Shown here piece by piece: positions 45,651-59,300 of a stretch of 64,000 nucleotides of DNA (the stretch's first letter is position 1; every line of letters starts with the position of its first letter). A model generated the notes under the pieces. That model saw only the letters and a program-made list of their open reading frames with translations. It made no database searches and was not told where the DNA came from. Origin of the DNA: Bryoerythrophyllum caledonicum (lineage: Eukaryota; Streptophyta; Bryopsida; Pottiales; Pottiaceae); contig OZ020524.1 of the NCBI GenBank assembly GCA_963971425.1, positions 21,319,022-21,383,021 on the forward strand, written 5' to 3'. Position numbers and translations under genes: made by a program.

Positions 45651-45845
45651 AATCACCCCACGATATCGACGAGATCGTCGTCACTGCTCTCCGCGCAAAT
45701 CTCGACCTTGAGATTGATCGCTGCGCACAAATGCAGTGCAAAAGTGGTCGGTCCGCAGCTCACCGCATTCCACCAAAGCTTCCGACCTCTTCCAGAAACA
45801 CACCGAAAGCCCTTTTGTACAAGTGGCAATCCTCTTGTCAAGTCC

Positions 45846-45852
45846 TATAAAG
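45846..45852 (+). promoter_or_regulatory. TATA box of the NAD(P)-binding protein gene
   Basis: TATAAAG 141 bases before the ATG. A GA-rich run at about 45931-45958 lies in the predicted leader, as is common in plant 5' UTRs. Confidence 0.6.
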
Positions 45853-45947
45853 CAATCGCCATCTCTCACACTAACCAATTAAGCAAACAACATCAGCTGT
45901 TCTCCCATTGATTCTAGAGTCTATTGATCGCGAGAGAGAGAGAGTGA

Positions 45948-46760
<813 letters not shown>

Positions 46761-47695
46761 GGTTTGTTTCCGGAGTCGCGGTCTGTATCACTATGTGTAG
46801 CAACTTTGTATACTTCTGTGTATTGATCAACATGTAAAGTCGGAATCATTTCTCTGGCATTTTACAACATCTCTGTTTCTTCCACCGTTTGTAGTCTGGA
46901 ATCATGATTTGGAGATGGTGGCAACATTGACGTGATTTTCCTGTTTGATATCTTGTTTTTCCGTCGTGCCGCATTTGTATCATGATGTGTAGGGAGTGTT
47001 CCGGACTTTGTTTACTTGTATTTGATATCGGTATCTTCTGATTGGTCCCAAGATTTCTGCGGTCTTTCTGTTCCTGATTGTCTCCATTTGTAGGAACTTA
47101 GTCTGGAGTGTTGCTTGCAATATGGAATCCGCGTGTGCGGAGAGCAAAAATTGATTCTTCTCTGCGTGTACTTTACGCCTCACACGTCGTCTACTTCCTC
47201 TGTGGCTTGATCTACATGTAGAGCTTGAATCATCTTTTGCACTAAAATGAACAATTTTGAAGTGTTTTCGGTGAGAATTTTAGGGATAAAGCTTCAAGAT
47301 CGATTCTATTGCTGGTGGTATTTACCAATCTTGTGAATGGAACAGAGATGTAAACCTGGGTCAATTTTGTTGAAGTGCTTGGTGGCGATCTTGTCAACCA
47401 ACAGTCTCAAATGATAATATGCTTACATTCCAAGGCAAACCATCTCCTGGAGAAGTTAACCTGAGAAAAATTCATTATCAGAATGTAACCTGAAAAGAAT
47501 CACCACAATCTGCACAACAATTTGTCCTCACCAGAAAGTATCCATGGAACTTTAGACAAAACGCTCGTCTGTTTTACAGCAAGCGTCGTGACTAGCCGAC
47601 TAGATGGCTAGGTGTTATTGCTAGTAATTCTATTCACAACTTGAAGGCCCATTATTCTAGACTGCCAAAACAAAATTGCAGAGAAGCTGAGAATG
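46761..47695. other. Convergent 3' spacer with duplicated UTR-like blocks
   Basis: Lies between two converging genes. TGATCAACATGTAAAGTCGG (from 46825) recurs as a diverged copy from 47207, and TGTATCA..ATGTGTAG occurs near 46787 and 46977. These may be partial duplications of a 3' UTR. No gene seen. Confidence 0.45.
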
Positions 47696-49653
47696 TCAAA
47701 TTAGCGAATCCAGCTCTCCCTTCTTCAGAACGGAGGACACACCCAGAGGCATGTTGAGCAACGGATGATTCTCGTCGTCCCTGGGAGGAAGAATGCAGGA
47801 CTCCGCAAACTCGTTTCCGTTGTAGGTGTAGGCATATGGCAAGGCCGTCAGAATCTGCAGCACCAGGCTAAAGTTTAAAAAAAATGTACACATGACTGAA
47901 AATGATGACTAGTGTCACCCACATTGGCTCTCTGCTCAGGAAAATCATGTGGAAGGATCACTTTCGAAACAATGGAATTTGCTCATGAGTATTCATCAGT
48001 AGTAAACAATTGGTGTAATGAAACTGATTATCGATTTTAGTGAAGCTCTCACTGTACTGTAAGCAAGTTGCACTGATGCAATTAGGAGCTTAAAGAAAGC
48101 GACAACACAAACTAGGCTTAAGGAACGCCTCACACTTGTCATGTGCAACCTCAATCACATAACCAAACAGGGAGGGGTTACCTGCAGACGAAGCATTTCC
48201 AGGTCGGAGTAGCCTCCAAGGTGGGCGATGAGGCACCGCAGGACATTCCCGTGAGCCACAAGGAAGACGCTCCGGCCTTCTTTCAGGCGCGGCTCAATGG
48301 TTGCCATGAAGAAGCCGACGGACCTTGTGTACGTATCCTACAGCCACAACGTCGACAATTTCGTCCGTATCACTCAGTGACCGTGTTCAAAGCAGACTCT
48401 GGAAAAACATGGAAGTGAAGTCTACTCATCCAATCGTGTCGCTCACTTGTAAGCTCTCCCCGTTCGGAGGCCGCGTATCGTAACTGCGTCGCCACTTCGT
48501 CACGGTTTCCTCCCCGAACTCCGCAATCGCTGCTGCTTTATTCAACCCCTGCAACAAATGAAACATCTCTCAAAGCAGTGTAAAAAGACAAGGAATGGAA
48601 GTGGCATCCACTACCGCACACAAAAACATCATTCTCTACAACATAAAACCATCATACCCTACGATTAGATATCTACAATTGGTCTATACATCTCCATCAC
48701 AGTGACGTAGAATGTAAACCTGGAGATCTCCATAGCAACGTTCGTTAAGAGCAGGATCTGCGTAAATAGGCACCATTCGACAAGACGCCGTTTCAAGTGC
48801 TTTAGCAGCTGCGTCACGTAGGCGGATTCGGTTCGCATCCCCTGTCTTGCCCTTTCCATAAAATCCTCCCCTCACTAGCACAGGCACTCGTTTAAACTTG
48901 TTCTGCGAGCACAAAAACCACAAAAATCTATTCATTGACAAACTCGGGGAACAAAGTCTCTGTTATCAGAGCTCGGGAATTGCTTTCACACCTGCGTCAT
49001 TGCAATTAGAGCCGTTTGCTTGGCTCGAACGAGCCGGCTCGTGAAAATGATGTCAAAGTCGATCTCACTCACAGCTCTCCCGCCTGCCAACGCCTCGTTC
49101 ACGCCCTTCTCGGTCAAGGGAATGTCGACATCCCTGCTAACAAAAAATCCGCGAGCTTCACTCTCTCTCACATAACATGATCCTTTTAAAAAAAAACTCC
49201 AGTCTGCTACCCGAATTAGGGTTTCATAGAACTAAAACCGTAACAAATCTCGAGAAAACCTTCCTAAATCATTCTGATTCACTTCCAAATCCACACCCAA
49301 ACCTAATGCACAAGAAGAAAGGAAAATCTTCACGTACCCTGTGAACAGCTTCAAGTCGTTCCACATGCTCTCACCTGGCTCCAACAACAGAACCACGCAA
49401 TTTTCACAACTCCAGAAACAGAACTCCCACCGCAATCCGGGAACAAGAACAGCTAACTCAGGTCATTCAGAAACCTACCGTGGCGCATGAGAACGAGCTG
49501 GGATTGCACGCTGGAGGGCGTGCGCGTGGACACGGCCGGCATGGCGACGCGCTGCTTGTCGGGCGGCACCGCCACGGCTCTGACGGAACGAACGCTCCCA
49601 CCATAGCTGCTGCTGGCCTTCCCCACTGCCAAATGCGCTCGGCAAGCAGCCAT
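47696..49653 (-). CDS. 2,3-bisphosphoglycerate-dependent phosphoglycerate mutase (7 exons, 317 aa)
   Basis: Interconverts 3- and 2-phosphoglycerate in glycolysis. Exons from the 5' end: 49479-49653, 49338-49374, 48992-49133, 48720-48902, 48447-48548, 48182-48337, 47696-47854, closing to 318 codons with stop. Histidine-phosphatase-fold motifs: LMRHGES with the phosphorylated His at 58, [31 protein letters not shown] and [11 protein letters not shown]. The first 50 residues are rich in Ser, Ala, Arg and Val and lack acids, so a plastid transit peptide is likely. Flowering plants mainly use the cofactor-independent enzyme in cytosol; this family also exists in plants. Start is the first ATG in frame. 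Confidence 0.94.
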
Positions 49654-51508
49654 CGCTAAACACACACCTCCAGTCCCTCACACACAATCCCGAATCATAA
49701 ACTCTGCGTCTCCGAAAATGTTGACCGACGTCAATCGGAAGCTCGCTCGGAAATCGGCACTCGAATTCACGAGAAGTCTATCCAGTTCACTCGACACGGT
49801 ATCGCCATAGTATCACAACAGTATCACCCGAGTATCGAACGGGTATCTGATGGAGCGGAAACCGAGACCACAACGTCGTGGAAACTAGTCCGCTTCACGT
49901 GATACCTTCCAGTGTAGTACCATGGTATGAGACAAGTATTAGACGGGTGTCGGCTAGGTATCACGTGGCTTGGAGCGACCGCCTGAGAACATATTTTACT
50001 GGAGGGTATCACGTGAAGCGGTCTGTATGGCACCTTTGTGTACACACGGCACATTAAGGTAAGCCCCCCTAAAACCGACAAGTTAAGGAATGTGCATATA
50101 TGGAGAGAGGAGATAATTACACTGTTATTTTCTAGTGATAGGTAATGGAATTAGGATTCCAACCCAAGTGATTTCATATTTTTTCGATGAAAACTGAAAT
50201 AGTTATGAATTTTCAAACTGTGCAGCCATGTTTAGTGGGTGGCCAACTGTAGGTACCTCCAATAACCAACGACCGAAAGTAAGGGTCTTGACTAATAGCA
50301 AACCTCCATTTGGAAATGAGTTGGTGGTGATGGGATGGAAGAGGGTTGGATATACCCCAATTTTATAGGTGTTGGCTATGGGTTTTTGTTGGTTATGGCG
50401 GGGCTTACCTTGTATGGGCTCTCATTGAAAGATATTAACCTCTAAAGGACCGATTGTACCTCCGGAATACAAAACGATTAGGGCAGGTTGCTAACAATCC
50501 ATTTTTGAAGATAGTTTCTTGGAATTTTCAGTGAGAATAGAAATATGGGTTATCTTTGCAGGGATTTTTATTTTTTTGGAACTTATAGGGGAAAAGTTAT
50601 GGTGCTTCAAACAGAAGAAACATGTTCCCTTTGGCAACTAGGCAAGGTACTATAGAGATGAATAATAATGATGTAGAGTTGACAATTGCGCTTTTTTGAG
50701 GCGGCTAGTAGTTCTTTGCAACCCTAATTGTTTTCACTTTAAACGCATAGAAATTAAGGATTTTACTTTTTTTGAAAAATATTTTTTCTGTTGATATAAT
50801 AAGTCGTGATAATTCTATTCGGCGTTTGGATTTTAGATCCAACAATTATTTCTCTAAATAAAAATAAAATTGCTTTCCAAAGTAAATGACCAGTTTGTAT
50901 ACCTCTAGTTGTTGCAGGTCCATTTTTCTTATCATGAACACTTCCATTACTCGCAATTTTTGGCGTGCTATGACCTAACACAAGGTAAAACATAGATCCA
51001 TTTAGTTTACACAATGTGTAGTGGAAAATTATGCCATTATCTTGAGTCAAAGTACGTTGGCCATGTCCCTGCACAATGGAAAAAAACAATTTTGCACTCT
51101 TCAAATGCATAGATCTAACAATCTGCACGGTCAAAATTTACAAAAAAAATTGGGTGTCTTCTTTTAGTAGTTAGCTTGAAGATCCTATAGTTTTAAATAA
51201 TAAAATGGATGTTTAAATTAGTCTAATAATATCTCATATGAAAGTGGCAGTTATAGAGTGGTTCTGGTGAAGCGCAAGGCCTGGTCCTTTTTGAGTTAAT
51301 TTATTTGGAAGGGATAACTTTGTTTTTTCTGTTCCTTTTGTCAAAGATGGAAATTGTAGACGAGTTGTTGTACTAAGGCAGTGCCAATTTTAATACAGTA
51401 AGCAGGTGCTCTGTAGAAAAAATCTATCAACCTATTACAAAACAATATTATAGTAGTTAGAATACAAATATTTCAAAATTTGACAATTTGAAATCACTCA
51501 GAGACATA
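49654..51508. other. Spacer upstream of phosphoglycerate mutase
   Basis: Holds the promoter of the mutase gene and minisatellite locus 5, then AT-rich sequence without recognised genes. Confidence 0.5.
49798..49970. repeat. Degenerate minisatellite, period 11 (locus 5, two blocks)
   Basis: Block 1 near 49798-49850 has units ATAGTATCACA, ACAGTATCACC, CGAGTATCGAA, CGGGTATCTGA. Block 2 near 49914-49970 has GTAGTACCATG, GTATGAGACAA, GTATTAGACGG, GTGTCGGCTAG, GTATCACGTGG. It lies 150-320 bases before the phosphoglycerate mutase ATG. Confidence 0.7.
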
Positions 51509-51858
51509 CTACACCAAATATTGCATATAGTGTATACCAGATTATATCAAAATACCTACACTAATTCCAGTACACACAAATTATAGTGGTCCATCTCAAT
51601 TCTCAATCCACATCAAATCGTGATCCTTAGAAAATAGTGTGGGATGGCATAAAATTAATGTGGATTATGGAGAGGTGGTGGCAAGCCAGGAGGAGTGGAA
51701 GATATTTGGTAGTAAGTGACGGTGAGGTGACAAAGAGTGGCATGGCACATATTGAAATGTGTCCACATCAATTGTATTCCAAAACCAAAATTGATGTGGT
51801 ACACATTATTTTTTACCCACAATACCGATGAATCCACACTAAATTCAGTGTTTGGTGT
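51509..51858. mobile_element. MITE family copy B (uninterrupted)
   Basis: Left end CTACACCAAATATTGCATA and right end CAGTGTTTGGTGT are inverted repeats. The body is the reverse complement of copy A along its length. It has no insertion at the site where copy A carries the nested element. Confidence 0.75.
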
Positions 51859-52572
51859 CCTTAATATCGACATATACCGAATTGATCAAAATTAAAACCC
51901 CAAAAAATATAATATCCTTTGTATTTCAATGGTATATGAAAAATGTACATAGACTAAGGTTGAGGCACCTAATTCCGATCACTTAAGCTAGTTGGGGATT
52001 CAAATGACATTGTCTGTCCAAAGTATTTATGTAGAAAGATGCGGAATCGGGAATGAAACTCATAAAAAAAAAATCAAATTTTAATATCAAAGATTTGAAT
52101 CTGGGTGTCGATCACACCTCGACGATACTTCTGGAAGGACACGCGGCAGTTTTGGTGTCTAAGTGCGAGCTCGGCTATGAATCTACATCAAAAGCGGGGT
52201 AGGGGATGACATACTCGCCATTTCGTGGTGATAAGTTTTGCTATGGCGAAATCTCAGATCGAGTGCGCAATCTTTGATGATGTTGCCGCATGTAACGTAT
52301 GAGGAAGCGGCGTGGGTGGTTTGGTGGCAGTGGTGAATTAATTGTATTGGCTTTCACGGCTGTCGGTAGTTGGGGTGTTGTGTTCTAGTTGTGAGACCTG
52401 CGGCTACTGACTCTTTGTGGAGGTGGAGTTCTGCTGACGTGAGGTTGCACTGGAATGCTTTATCCTATATTCGGATGCGCAGGCTGAGTGAGGCACGGTC
52501 ATGGACGCGGCTTGGAAGAGGCACTTTGGTAGCAGATGAGGTCGGGATGTTCTTGAGGATGTTGTCTCTCTT
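51859..52572. other. Spacer between MITE B and CACTA element
   Basis: No gene or clear repeat seen. Confidence 0.4.
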
Positions 52573-52983
52573 CACTATAAGAAAACAAGGATTTCTGGGA
52601 CGTCAAAATGAAGGGGCATTTTATCGATATGGACGTCAAAAGGGGCATTAACTAAAATCCGGGGTGTTTAGGTGCCCTGGACATCCAAAAAAATCCGCGC
52701 GATGTCCCAAGAAACGTGTAAAAGTTGTTGGGACATCCAAAACGACGAGGTCTTTTCGAGGGCCTGGAGCGTGCCATTTGGCGTCCAACTTAGCGCCACG
52801 TGGGATTTTTAAAAATGGGCAGGGACACGTCACAATGTTTTTCATCCATGACATGTACGCCGACATGGACCCGAAAAATGACGTGGCACCGCCTGATGTG
52901 GCGCCCATTCTCGGATGCTGTTGGTTGCTGATGATGTCCTCTTGGACATCATACAGAACTATTAAATGTCTACGTAGACGTAC

Positions 52984-53060
52984 GAATAGACGTTTCATGG
53001 GGTGTTTCATGGAGCGTTTCATGGGACGTTTCATGGGATATTTCATATGGTGTTTCCCGG
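52984..53060 (+). repeat. 12-bp tandem repeat x5-6 inside the CACTA element
   Basis: Units TTTCATGGGGTG, TTTCATGGAGCG, TTTCATGGGACG, TTTCATGGGATA and TTTCATATGGTG run in tandem. Confidence 0.8.
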
Positions 53061-53964
53061 GACAATCCTTGTGCACAAGTTTGTTTGTGGGGTTGTAATT
53101 ATAGACATCCACCTCATAAAAACGGCGTCCTACTGAACATTGTTTGTGTTCAAGGAATGCAACGGTGACGTCTACAAGTTTGTGGCGACTGGTTTGCTTT
53201 AGACGTCACCGGAAACGAGAGAACGGATGAGTACTCTAACATGTACATGAACGACTTCACAGACGTCCATATGAACAAGCGTGTGGATTACATGGAACTC
53301 GTTCATGTAAACGTGCATCAGAACGACTGAAGGTATGAAAACCCTGTCCACTTGAGCACTAATCATTTTCACTACAATGTTTAGCCACCTACAAACTAAG
53401 ATTACTGCCTTTCGAGTGACATTACATTGGAAGGAAACCTAACTCGTCCTGACCTCACCTCAATGACACGTCCATTTTGACATCTTCAGTGCACATGTGA
53501 ATGTCCCGGATGACGTCTTCACGAACGTCAAAGCAGGCATCCCCTTCACTTCTTCCGACTTCCATCACCCTTATGCGCACGAATACGAAGGTCAGAATCG
53601 AACTTTGGCATACATTTGCAACCAATTCAACCCCCTCCTAAGCCAAAAGCAAAGGCATCCACGCATTAGGAGGGAAAGCAAGCCCCGAGCATGTCGAACT
53701 GACCTTTGGGATTGGCGGTTTAGAATGTCCCACCGCCTTTGCTGGGGCTGCTTTCTTGGTCGCCGAGGGGGGGGGGAAGTAACGACTCCGTAGACGTCCG
53801 CATGCACTCAACACACATACCGCACACACAACCTCATGCGCACATACACACATCTAAGTCTCACCTACACACCTGAAACTACACAAACACTCCATGCGCA
53901 CACATTCCACACTCACACGCACACACAACGCACATACAACTCACACGCGTACTCACTTCTCACA

Positions 53965-54024
53965 CGCGCACACATAGAAAGAGAGAGAGATACAAACCCT
54001 AGCAAGCTGAAAGAGAGAGAGAGA

Positions 54025-54116
<92 letters not shown>
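53965..54116 (+). repeat. GA microsatellite inside the CACTA element
   Basis: Almost pure (GA)n for about 150 bases with small breaks, preceded by a CA-rich stretch from about 53810. Confidence 0.95.
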
Positions 54117-54381
54117 TTGCCCCCCTGCCCGTCAAGACTAGCGGGAACAGTCCCCAGCGTTGACATGGCAGGGGCGCGTTCTCCGAGACGTCATTTTTGA
54201 CATCTCAAATTTCAGGACGTTTTCGTGGATGTCTACGCGGATTTGGCTACGTCTTCACCTGTTTAGCTTGATGTCCCAAAAAAACAAGGAATCTTGGCCG
54301 GGTCCTCAATCTTTTTTGACGTCCTGTGGGACGTCCAAAAATATGCGGGGGCGTCTCAAAAACCCCTGTTTTCTTATAGTG

Positions 54382-55245
54382 CTTGTCCAATGCTAGTGTT
54401 TGGTCCACTCTCTTTGTGCAGAAGGAGAGGCATATGGCTGACTTACCGACATGTCTTGGCTGGTGTTGATGCTCGCTCTTAGCTAGGGATCGTCTTTCAA
54501 CCAACGGCATAGGAGTGTCAAGCGGTCTTTGGAAGACAACTAGCAAGCGTACATGAGCACCATACGGTGCCGTCAAGTACCAAATACGGCTCATGGGAGG
54601 GCGGGTTTGGTGCCTAACACCCATATCGAGTTGAGGTAAAAAACTAGTTTGGTTGTGAACCAAACCATTTGTTTACCCTCCTTCCACTTTAGAATTTTTA
54701 CTGGATTTGTAACTTATCCGTTCCTAATGAGTTCTCACATTGTTCCCATGTGTTCTCTATTGTTTCCAAGTGCGTTCCCAAGCGGTTACGGTTATTCCCT
54801 AGTATTTCCCAAGTGTTTCCAATGAATAATTTAAAAATGACAGAAAACATAAACTCGCATGAAGTGGGGCCTACCATCTAACGTTGGGGTCCAGATGGGA
54901 GCTCCGTTTGGTTGCATGTGCATGTGCTTAACATTTGGTTGATCAGCTATGGCTTCAGATGAATCTTGGTGTCCTAATGAGGCTTGGTCAATCAACACAC
55001 CACCTCAACACGTTGGTCCAACAGTCCTCTTCAAACTGGCCCAAAACTCCACCACAATCCCTAATCACCACCCCACACCATTGCAACACTTTCCCTCTAA
55101 AAACCTCAACCTTTTAGAGACAAGCGACCAATTTTTGGATTCTTTTGGCATGCTAAACCTTGATAGCAAATACTACATGCCACCTCCACCAAAAGACTTA
55201 AACTATGAAAAAAAGATGGAGGAAGATGGGCATCTATTGAGATAA
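54382..55245. other. Spacer between CACTA element and chromovirus
   Basis: No gene recognised. It contains minisatellite locus 6. Confidence 0.45.
54730..54824. repeat. Degenerate minisatellite, period about 11 (locus 6)
   Basis: Units such as GTTCCCATGTG, GTTCCCAAGCG, TCCCTAGTATT and TCCCAAGTGTT. The core TTCCCAAGTG is close to ATACCCAAGTG of locus 1. Confidence 0.55.
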
Positions 55246-55673
55246 TGTCAGGGACACGGAAAGAGCTAATAAGTGATCTGAGGCTAGAAGAGAGTTCAAG
55301 ACAAGAACTAACAAGAACTTGGATTAGCAAGATGAGTACACGAACAACACCAAGAAAGGTGAGCTAGGACGCCAAGAAGTGGGTTGACGAGACTGAAGAA
55401 CTCTTCAGCCTCGACTCCTATATATACTCCTAGAACTACTACCAATAGAAACTTTGAAAGAAACTTCTGGCCGTTGCCAATAGAAATTTCTTGAGAAGCT
55501 TTCAACGGTTTGTGGATGAAAAATTCCATAGAAGCTTCCAAAGGTTGCTAACAAAAACTTTCAGAGAAGCTTCTAAAGGTTGCTAACGGAAACTTCAAGA
55601 GAAGCTTCCAATGGAAACTTCTAAAAGGTTCTAATAAACTTGCTAGAAGGTTCCAAAGGCAATATCCCTAACA
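55246..55673 (-). repeat. 3' LTR of the chromovirus
   Basis: 428 bases, TG to CA on the plus strand. A purine-rich tract (GAGGCAAGAGG on the minus strand) lies just inside it. A homologous copy is at the other end. Confidence 0.85.
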
Positions 55674-56371
55674 TTACCTCTTGCCTCAACTTTGAGGTCT
55701 TCAAGAAGCATTGTTGTTGCGAGTCAATATCAGCACAAGAAGTTCAAAATATGTTGCATAGTGTAGGCTATATACTCCAACTACCGTTATCGAGGCAAGT
55801 GATTCATTGGCCCTTGTAGCCATCGGTAGTATCCTACGCCTTCGACTTCCGACCACGCACAAACCTCGGTGTCTTCATTGTGAAAGTTTCCTACAAAGAA
55901 TCCTTCTGGAAGGCCATCATACGCAAGCTCTACCTCAAACACGATTGCTAGCGACCTGTTACTTGGTATCTTTTGTCATCTTTGTAGTACAGGCGGCTTT
56001 TTGTTCTCGAAGCCGTCTTCGTGAGTTACTAGGATGGAATGACATAAATGGTATGGTATCTATCTCTTGGTTGTCCATGAGGTGGAAACTGAAAGAGAAC
56101 AAGCTATAGACAAACTGAAAGAGAACAAGCTGTAGACATAGAAGAATGAGTTCAAGCTACCAATTTATACTAGCTAACCATCTCTTCAGAGGTGCCATCC
56201 TCCCCTTCTTCGTCAGACTAAGGATTAGGAGGCTTCAAGGAGAAAGAACTCCTTTGAGAGGCTATAATAAAAGGGCTAAGGTATCTGAGGATAATGGCGA
56301 TGAAACTCTTCTATCTTTTGTGGCGCATTGGTTAGATTTTTCAGTTGGTTCTCACGTCGTTCAATAATGTC

Positions 56372-59300
56372 TCAGCCGCTCCAATGCACTAAATATTCCA
56401 ATTGTCCCCACTTACGCAGTGAATCTTGTATCTTTTCCACCTCATATTCCTCGTGGTTCTCAATTTCAAAACTAGGTGGCGGATTTTGCACTCTTCTAGG
56501 AAAAAACGACTCATAATAAGGTTGCAACAAAGAGACATGAAACATTGGATGTACCTTCATAGCAGCCCGTAATTCCAAACAGTACGTCACTGGATTGATT
56601 TGCTTCTGGCTGACATATGGTCCCAATCTCCGGTAGTCTAACTTATTACATGGCCGCTTGGTCTTGATATTCCGTCAAAGCAACCATAGTTTATCTTGAA
56701 CGTTGAAAGTAGGTGCTTGATTTCAAAATTTATCTGCAAATGCCTTGTAAGCCTCTCGGGCGTTTTGCAGTTGAAGCTTCAACAAAGTTTGCAGCTCCAA
56801 TAGTTGCTTCACAAATCCTTTAGCTGTCAGATTGTTATTTGTTGCCGGACTCAATACATTGAGCTTTCGATGGTAACCATATTTAGAGAAGAATAGTATT
56901 TTTTGAGTCGATGCATGAAGGATGTTGTTATATGCAAACTCAACTAGCGGTAGATATGCAGTCCTATCATCTTGCTGATAGTTGATGCTGCATTGTAAAT
57001 ACTGCTCCAAAACTTGATCCACTCGTTTTGTTTAACCGTCATTTTGAGGATGAAAAGCCAAAGAAAGCTTGAGATCCACCTTCAATATCTCAAAGAGAGA
57101 TCTCCAAAACTTTGATACAAATTGGGTTCCTTGATTTGAAATAATATCATATGGTAGACCATGATATAGATATACATTATCAAGAAAGAGCCTTGATGTG
57201 TCTTTGCTTGACGATGTCTTCTTGCAATGGACAAAATGTGCCATCTAAGTAAGCCGATCTACTACAACAAAGATGCTGTCAAATGAACCTGATTGCGTCA
57301 GGTTCGTAATAGAGTCCATGGAAACAGACGACTATGGTCGTCATAGAATAGGCAGTGGCTGGAGAAGCCCATAGGGGCGATGCCGAGGGTTCTTGGATCT
57401 TGAACAAATGTCACAACAGAGGACAAACTCTTTCACATCTTTCCACATTTGAGGTCACAAAAAATCTAGGGAAATAAGTTCTCAAGTCTTGTTAAATCGA
57501 AAATGTGGGGTCGTTGAAAAGTCATGACAAGATTGTAGAACTCGGAATTGTGTTAGTCCTTTTGGAATATTCAACCGCACCTTAAAGTATAAAAGATCTC
57601 CTTCCACCTTGAACTTGTCATCATTGACACACTGTTTGATATTAAAGGCTATTGAATCTTCCATGGTTGGGGCACGTACCTGGTTGACGAAGTTAGCATC
57701 CATCGCCACAGTAGCGGTGCAAAGCCTAAATTGCTCTGCCTTCAATAATGTCATACAGTGTTGGTCAAATGCTGCTTCTCCAACCATTGGTGCAAGATAT
57801 GATCTCGTTGATAATGCATCGGGTTGCCCTTGCTGCTTTTCATGCCGATAAGTGATATCAAAGTCAAATCTGAATAGCGGCATATTCCAAAAAGCTTCAC
57901 GACGATTCAGAGCTCAAGCCAACATAAAATACTCTAAATTTCTTGTGATCCGTACATGTAGTCACTAGATGTGCAGCTCCTTCGAGAAAGTGACGCCACT
58001 CTTGGAAAGAATCTACTATAGCGAGATGTTCTTTATCGTAGATCTGATAGTTGATCTCGGCAGTAGAGAACTTTCAAGAATAGAACACAACCAGATGAAG
58101 CTTCTCGTCTAAACCCATTTGCAAAAGTATAGCTCCCAAAGCAAAATTTGAAGCGAAGTCTCCAAATAGAAAGCCATTGCAAAATCCGGATGTACCAAGA
58201 TTGGTGCCGTAGTAAATGTTGTCTTAAGATCTTAAAATGTTTTTTTGCTAGAGGTTCCCATTTGAGCTTGTCTTTGCATGTCAATCGAGTGAGCGAGGCA
58301 ACAACTTGAGAATAATTCTTGACAAAGATCCAATAGAAATGAGCAAAATCAAGAAAGCATTCTACATCTCTAACTGTCTTCAGAACCTTTTAGGACACAA
58401 TTGCTTCCACCTTCTTGGGGTCCATCTTCAAGCCTTCCGTGGTCGCAATGAACTCTAAAAACTCCATCTCAGTTTGGTGAAATAAATACTACTCCAACTT
58501 GGCGTATAGTCCTTGCTCGAGTAGTTTTTCAATGACTAGACGATTGTGATTCTGATGCTTTTCTTTGTTCTTAGAAAATACAAATATATCTTCCAAGATA
58601 TTTGACAACATAATCTTTGAGTTGCTCCCAAAAGATATCATTCATCATATGTTGAAAGACTGCTGAAGCATTGGTAAGACCAAAGGGCATGACATTACAC
58701 TCAAAATGGCCATACCTTGTACGGAAAGTTGTCTTCCATTCGTCCCCTTTCTTGATCTGTACGTGGTTGTAAGCTCCCCTTAGATCAATCTTTGTAAGGA
58801 TCCTTGCATGTCCAAGTTGTTCTAAAAGACCAGATATCAAAGGTAACGGATAACGATTCTTCTTTGTCCCCTTGTTGTGACCTCGATAGTCTACGCACAT
58901 TCGCAGCGAGCCATCCTTCTTCTTTACAAATAAGATTGGTGCCCCAACTCGCAACTTCGAGTGATAGATGAAGTTCTTGGCTACATTCTTGTCTATGCAA
59001 TTCCGAAATTCCGCCAACTTTGTTTGCAACATATTGTAGATTGGGCCAAAAAATGGTTGTGCTCCTTCCTGTAAGTCTATGGTACAATTATATGGTTGAT
59101 GCTTTGGTAGCATGTCCGCCATTTTAATTTCAAATAAGTCTCGAAAATCCCTATATTGTAGCGGTACACTCGTTGCCGAATTCTTCTCTCTATTAGTTGG
59201 AGTTGCATAAATGACGAAATGGTGTGCCTTCCTTGGGTGATCTTACAAATGCTTTTGCTCCAATAATTAATGATTTTTTGATTTGAAATCTTCTAACAAG

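Larger units (their letters stand above)
52573..54381. mobile_element. Non-autonomous CACTA (En/Spm-type) DNA transposon
   Basis: Left end CACTATAAGAAAACA and right end TGTTTTCTTATAGTG form 15-base terminal inverted repeats. CTT flanks both sides (52570-52572 and 54382-54384), the 3-base target duplication expected for CACTA. Both subterminal regions carry many copies of GGGACGTCCAAAA-like words in opposite orientations, probable transposase-binding sites. The 1809-base interior has no transposase ORF; it holds a 12-bp repeat, CA-rich sequence and a long GA run. It depends on an autonomous relative. Confidence 0.92.

Noticed and set aside
52648..53112. Two overlapping ORFs inside the CACTA element
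   Set aside because: They read subterminal and 12-bp repeats on both strands; no transposase motif.
53836..54141. Glu-Arg repeat protein
   Set aside because: Translation of the GA microsatellite.
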